The notes under the pieces were generated by a model that worked only from the letters and a program-made list of their open reading frames with translations, did no database searches and was not told the origin of the DNA. A program made the position numbers and the translations under genes. Shown here one piece after another: positions 16,517 to 18,973 of a DNA stretch of 18,973 nucleotides (within the stretch, counting starts at the first letter, position 1; each line of letters starts with the position of its first letter). The stretch covers positions 1 to 18,973 of the forward strand of contig JAJSPD010000217.1 of assembly GCA_021307315.1 (NCBI GenBank). Reading direction: 5' to 3'. The stretch comes from Bisporella sp. PMI_857 (lineage: Eukaryota > Ascomycota > Leotiomycetes > Helotiales > Helotiaceae).

Positions 16517-18973
16517 TCACCCCTTCTTTCCGAAAAAGTTTGCTCTCAAGCTTTCTAATGCTTCCGAATCGCCCTTTAGCTTATCGTAGTCGTTTTTGCT
16601 TTGTTCCCATTCTTTGATCCATTTCGGTAAGTTTGCCGGCAGTCCTCTAAGCGTAGAGTTGTATAAGTAGAAGTCTTTGAGCTTGTATAAGCTATACTTG
16701 AAATTGAAAACTAGATATTATTCGAAATCGATATCGTAACTTATTTATTTTGCTTTGTACTGTAGCCGTCGATTACGGACCCGAACAGCTAGAATTTTTT
16801 TACTTTTTACTTTTCGTTCTCCGTAACTTGTATAAATAGTTTTAAAACAAGTAGTTGGCCTAGTAACAAGTTTATTGCAGCTTTGCGAAGCAGCTGTAGT
16901 ACAAACACGGAGTGTATTTTTAAATTGTTAAACAGTTGCAGCCGGTAAAAGTTTTTTTTTTAAGCTAGAATTTTGTAAAACTAGCGTTTTGAATATCGAG
17001 CTTTTTACTAGACTTGTCGGTTTTCTAGTTTTTTGTCGATACGTATACCTAGTCGTTTACACCGAAATTAATATTTCTGCAGTGCTTATTTACGAATGCT
17101 TTTATTCGTTTTTAAACTTTGCGAAACAAACTACGAGCAATGTTTTAAGTAAAGTGCATTTTTTTAGCGAAAGCAGTTGCTTTTTCTACGCTTAGCTTTT
17201 CTTTAGCTGTTAAAAGCTTTTTCGGCCTGTTTTAATTATAAAACGTAGTTAGCGTATAACTGTTAAACATTTCGAACAAAAACAGTATACTTAAGCTTTT
17301 ATAAAGTAAAGTCAGCTGCACGTAGTCTATTAAAACTACTAAGCTCGACCAATTGTCTTAATAATAATTTATAAAAAGCCGAAGCTTTTAATTAAAGTAC
17401 TAGTTTATGATTTTTGTTTGCTCGTCAGTTTAAAAGTAAAACGCTGTCGAAAGCTTAAATTTCACTCCGAAAATTCGGCAAAGCTCGTGTTAAAACGTTG
17501 AAATAAACTAAAGCTTTTGTTTAATACAATAGTAGTTGTGCTTTTCGTGACTGTAAACGTAATCATAAACACTGTGCTATGTTTTTTGCGATTGTCGTTT
17601 TGTAAATAGCATCGTTACGAACTGTTTACTAATCTGTTTATTACTACTAAAACCGAATCGTAGCTGTAACGATTCGTCGAGTACGATTTAAAGTTTATAG
17701 CTACGTGTTGCTATAGCTTTTCCAGAACTAGCAAAAGTTGTAGCTTGCTTAAAGCTTTGTTTTTGAATACTGTAGCGCGTTTGCACTTTTTACAGTTGTT
17801 TATGTATCGTTTTACGTCGGTGCGTAAGCTTTTTTACTAGTATCGTTTAGCTATTACACTACAGTTTTGTTCGGCTAGAGTGTGCTGCGACATTTAAGGT
17901 AAGTTTTCTGAATTAACTTCGTCAAAAATTGTCGATAAAAAAACTACTAGTCGGCTTTGCTACAGCAATAACTCGTTGCTTACAGCTTAGTTTTGTTTTT
18001 GTTCGCTGTTCGCTAACAGTTTTTGCTAGCTTTAAAAGCTGCGATTAGCAGCTACAATTCGATTTGCGAGCACTTATAAAAATAAAGTTTTTAACAAAGT
18101 CGTTGTTGTTCGTTTGTCGGCTTTTTATTAGTGCGAGTATATACTGCGTATTATTTAGCAGCTTTGCGCAAATACGAAAGTCGACTTAGTTATTTGTAAA
18201 AAACTGTTGCGTGCGATAACGTTTTTTTGTACTTGTAAATTTTTCGTATTTTGATTTTTTCGTGTTAGCGCGTTTGCTTTTTATTTTTGCGGCCCGGTCG
18301 ATATATAATTGTAAAAAAAATTCGAATAATGCTTCAGCTTATTTAGCTTAGCGGCCGTTAAGCTTTTTAAAAGTTATAAAATACTTTAGTGCTTTGTAAT
18401 TAGTAACTACTTTAACTTTGTAGTCGGTTCGTGCTAAATCAGCTTTTTATTGTTCGAAAAAGCGAACTATAGCTAGCATTTCTTTGTCGTGTATTTAGTA
18501 GTTAAGTTTTGCAAAAGTCAAAGTTTTTAAAAAATAGCTTACAAGTTGCTATAAAGCGTTTTCGTTGTTTGTAGCTTTTTAAAACAATACTTTGCAATTA
18601 TTTCGTTAAAAGCGTTTGTTTTTAGCAAAACTTTTTTTGCGAGTCGTAATAAGTCAGTACCGGAGCCGTAACTAGCGTTGCTTCAGCTGCTCGAACGATA
18701 CGTAATACTGTTATTAAGTCGAATAAACGTTTTTGCTTGTCAAGTAGTTAACAAGCGAGCAATAGCTCCGTAGTTTTTAATAATCGTCGGTAAAATTGCA
18801 AAAGCCGAAAAATGACTGTATACTGCGTACAAATGTAAAAAGCTTTCAGTCAGTAACAATTTGTACTTTTTTTGAGTTTACTTCGATACTGTTAGTAGTT
18901 ACAATGAATTTTAAGTATTTAGTTCGAGTAACGTTAAATTCGGTTTTTTTGATATTTACTTGCAGTCTAGTTT
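16517..18973 (-). pseudogene. Gypsy pol: RT end, RNase H, integrase, GPY/F, chromodomain; RIP-destroyed
   Basis: RT thumb: LQVNIKKTEFNVTRTKYLKF (about 18905-18966), then RSIQSFFGFCNF (about 18790-18825), which normally reads VQSFLGFANFYR. RNase H: FLKTLTFAKLNY, IHDKEMLAIVRFFEQ (about 18450-18497) and VVTNYKALKYF (normally DHKALEYF). Integrase: FINYY*DNW (about 17350-17380), a DNWVELLP-like block. GPY/F: VYVSTKN*KTD, SKKLDIQNASF (about 16990-17060). Chromodomain: RNRRLQYKAK*ISYDIDFE and FKYSLYKLKDF (about 16660-16780), where two Trp codons have become stops. The final stretch NLPKWIKEWEQSKNDYDKLK to FFGKKG is open and keeps its Trp codons. The start and end frames differ by one base, so at least one indel exists. 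The chromodomain would steer integration to marked chromatin. The YxDD active site lies just outside the window. Confidence 0.88.
16520..16531 (-). other. Polypurine tract of the gypsy element
   Basis: GGAAAGAAGGGG on the minus strand, separated from the LTR only by the pol stop codon TGA (16519-16517). It would prime plus-strand DNA synthesis. It also encodes the last residues of pol (GKKG), so the coding end and the tract overlap. Confidence 0.8.

Larger units (their letters stand above)
16314..18973 (-). mobile_element. Ty3/gypsy chromovirus, 3' part, inserted in the hAT-like element
   Basis: Read on the minus strand the order is RT (cut by the window end), RNase H, integrase, GPY/F module, chromodomain, stop, polypurine tract, 3' LTR. 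This gene order and the C-terminal chromodomain define chromoviruses of the Ty3/gypsy group. It interrupts the hAT-like frame at 16313/16314. The 5' LTR and gag would lie beyond the right edge. Most of the coding part is saturated with RIP changes, whereas the last 170 bp of coding sequence and the LTR are not. Confidence 0.9.

Overview
This is a gene-poor window from a fungal nuclear genome, most likely a filamentous ascomycete (Pezizomycotina). The evidence is: one intact gene for a secreted protein of fungal DUF7029/DUF7223 type; remnants of a GH55 beta-1,3-glucanase, a multi-LysM protein and an ankyrin protein, with short GT-AG introns still visible; Fot1/pogo, hAT, Ty3/gypsy chromovirus and LINE elements typical of these fungi; and transposon reading frames killed almost only by C-to-T or G-to-A changes (Trp or Gln to stop, His to Tyr), the signature of repeat-induced point mutation (RIP). 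No bacterial-style gene, rRNA, intact tRNA or CRISPR array is visible.

Layout. 1-1572: 3' part of a LINE (plus strand) with RNase H, a C-terminal zinc-knuckle remnant, a 3' UTR with hairpin and an (AAT)5 tail. 1575-1753: possible solo LTR. 1754-3300: unassigned. 3330-5000: the only intact gene, a 556-aa predicted secreted glycoprotein. 5132-6036: a pogo-like TIR fragment and two likely LTRs. 6037-8090: unassigned degenerate DNA. 8130-11125 (minus): a decayed GH55 catalytic region running straight into a decayed three-LysM region, either a former GH55-LysM fusion or two close tandem genes. 11731-12772 (minus): a decayed ankyrin-repeat gene. 12773-13539: unassigned.

13540-18973: a nested transposon block. 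A hAT-like element (plus strand, BED finger) is split by a complete 1858-bp Fot1-like element (perfect 55-bp TIRs, TA duplication, RIP-killed transposase on the minus strand). It is cut on the right at 16314 by a Ty3/gypsy chromovirus (minus strand: LTR, polypurine tract, chromodomain, GPY/F module, integrase, RNase H, RT) that leaves the window inside RT.

There are two modes of decay. The transposase keeps its frame and collects point stops, as RIP produces. The host-gene remnants have frameshifts and internal deletions. The intact secreted-protein gene sits alone among repeats, the setting often seen for fast-evolving secreted genes. No wholly new system is evident. The most notable items are the GH55/LysM remnant, the isolated secreted-protein gene and the RIP-killed Fot1-like element with pristine ends.
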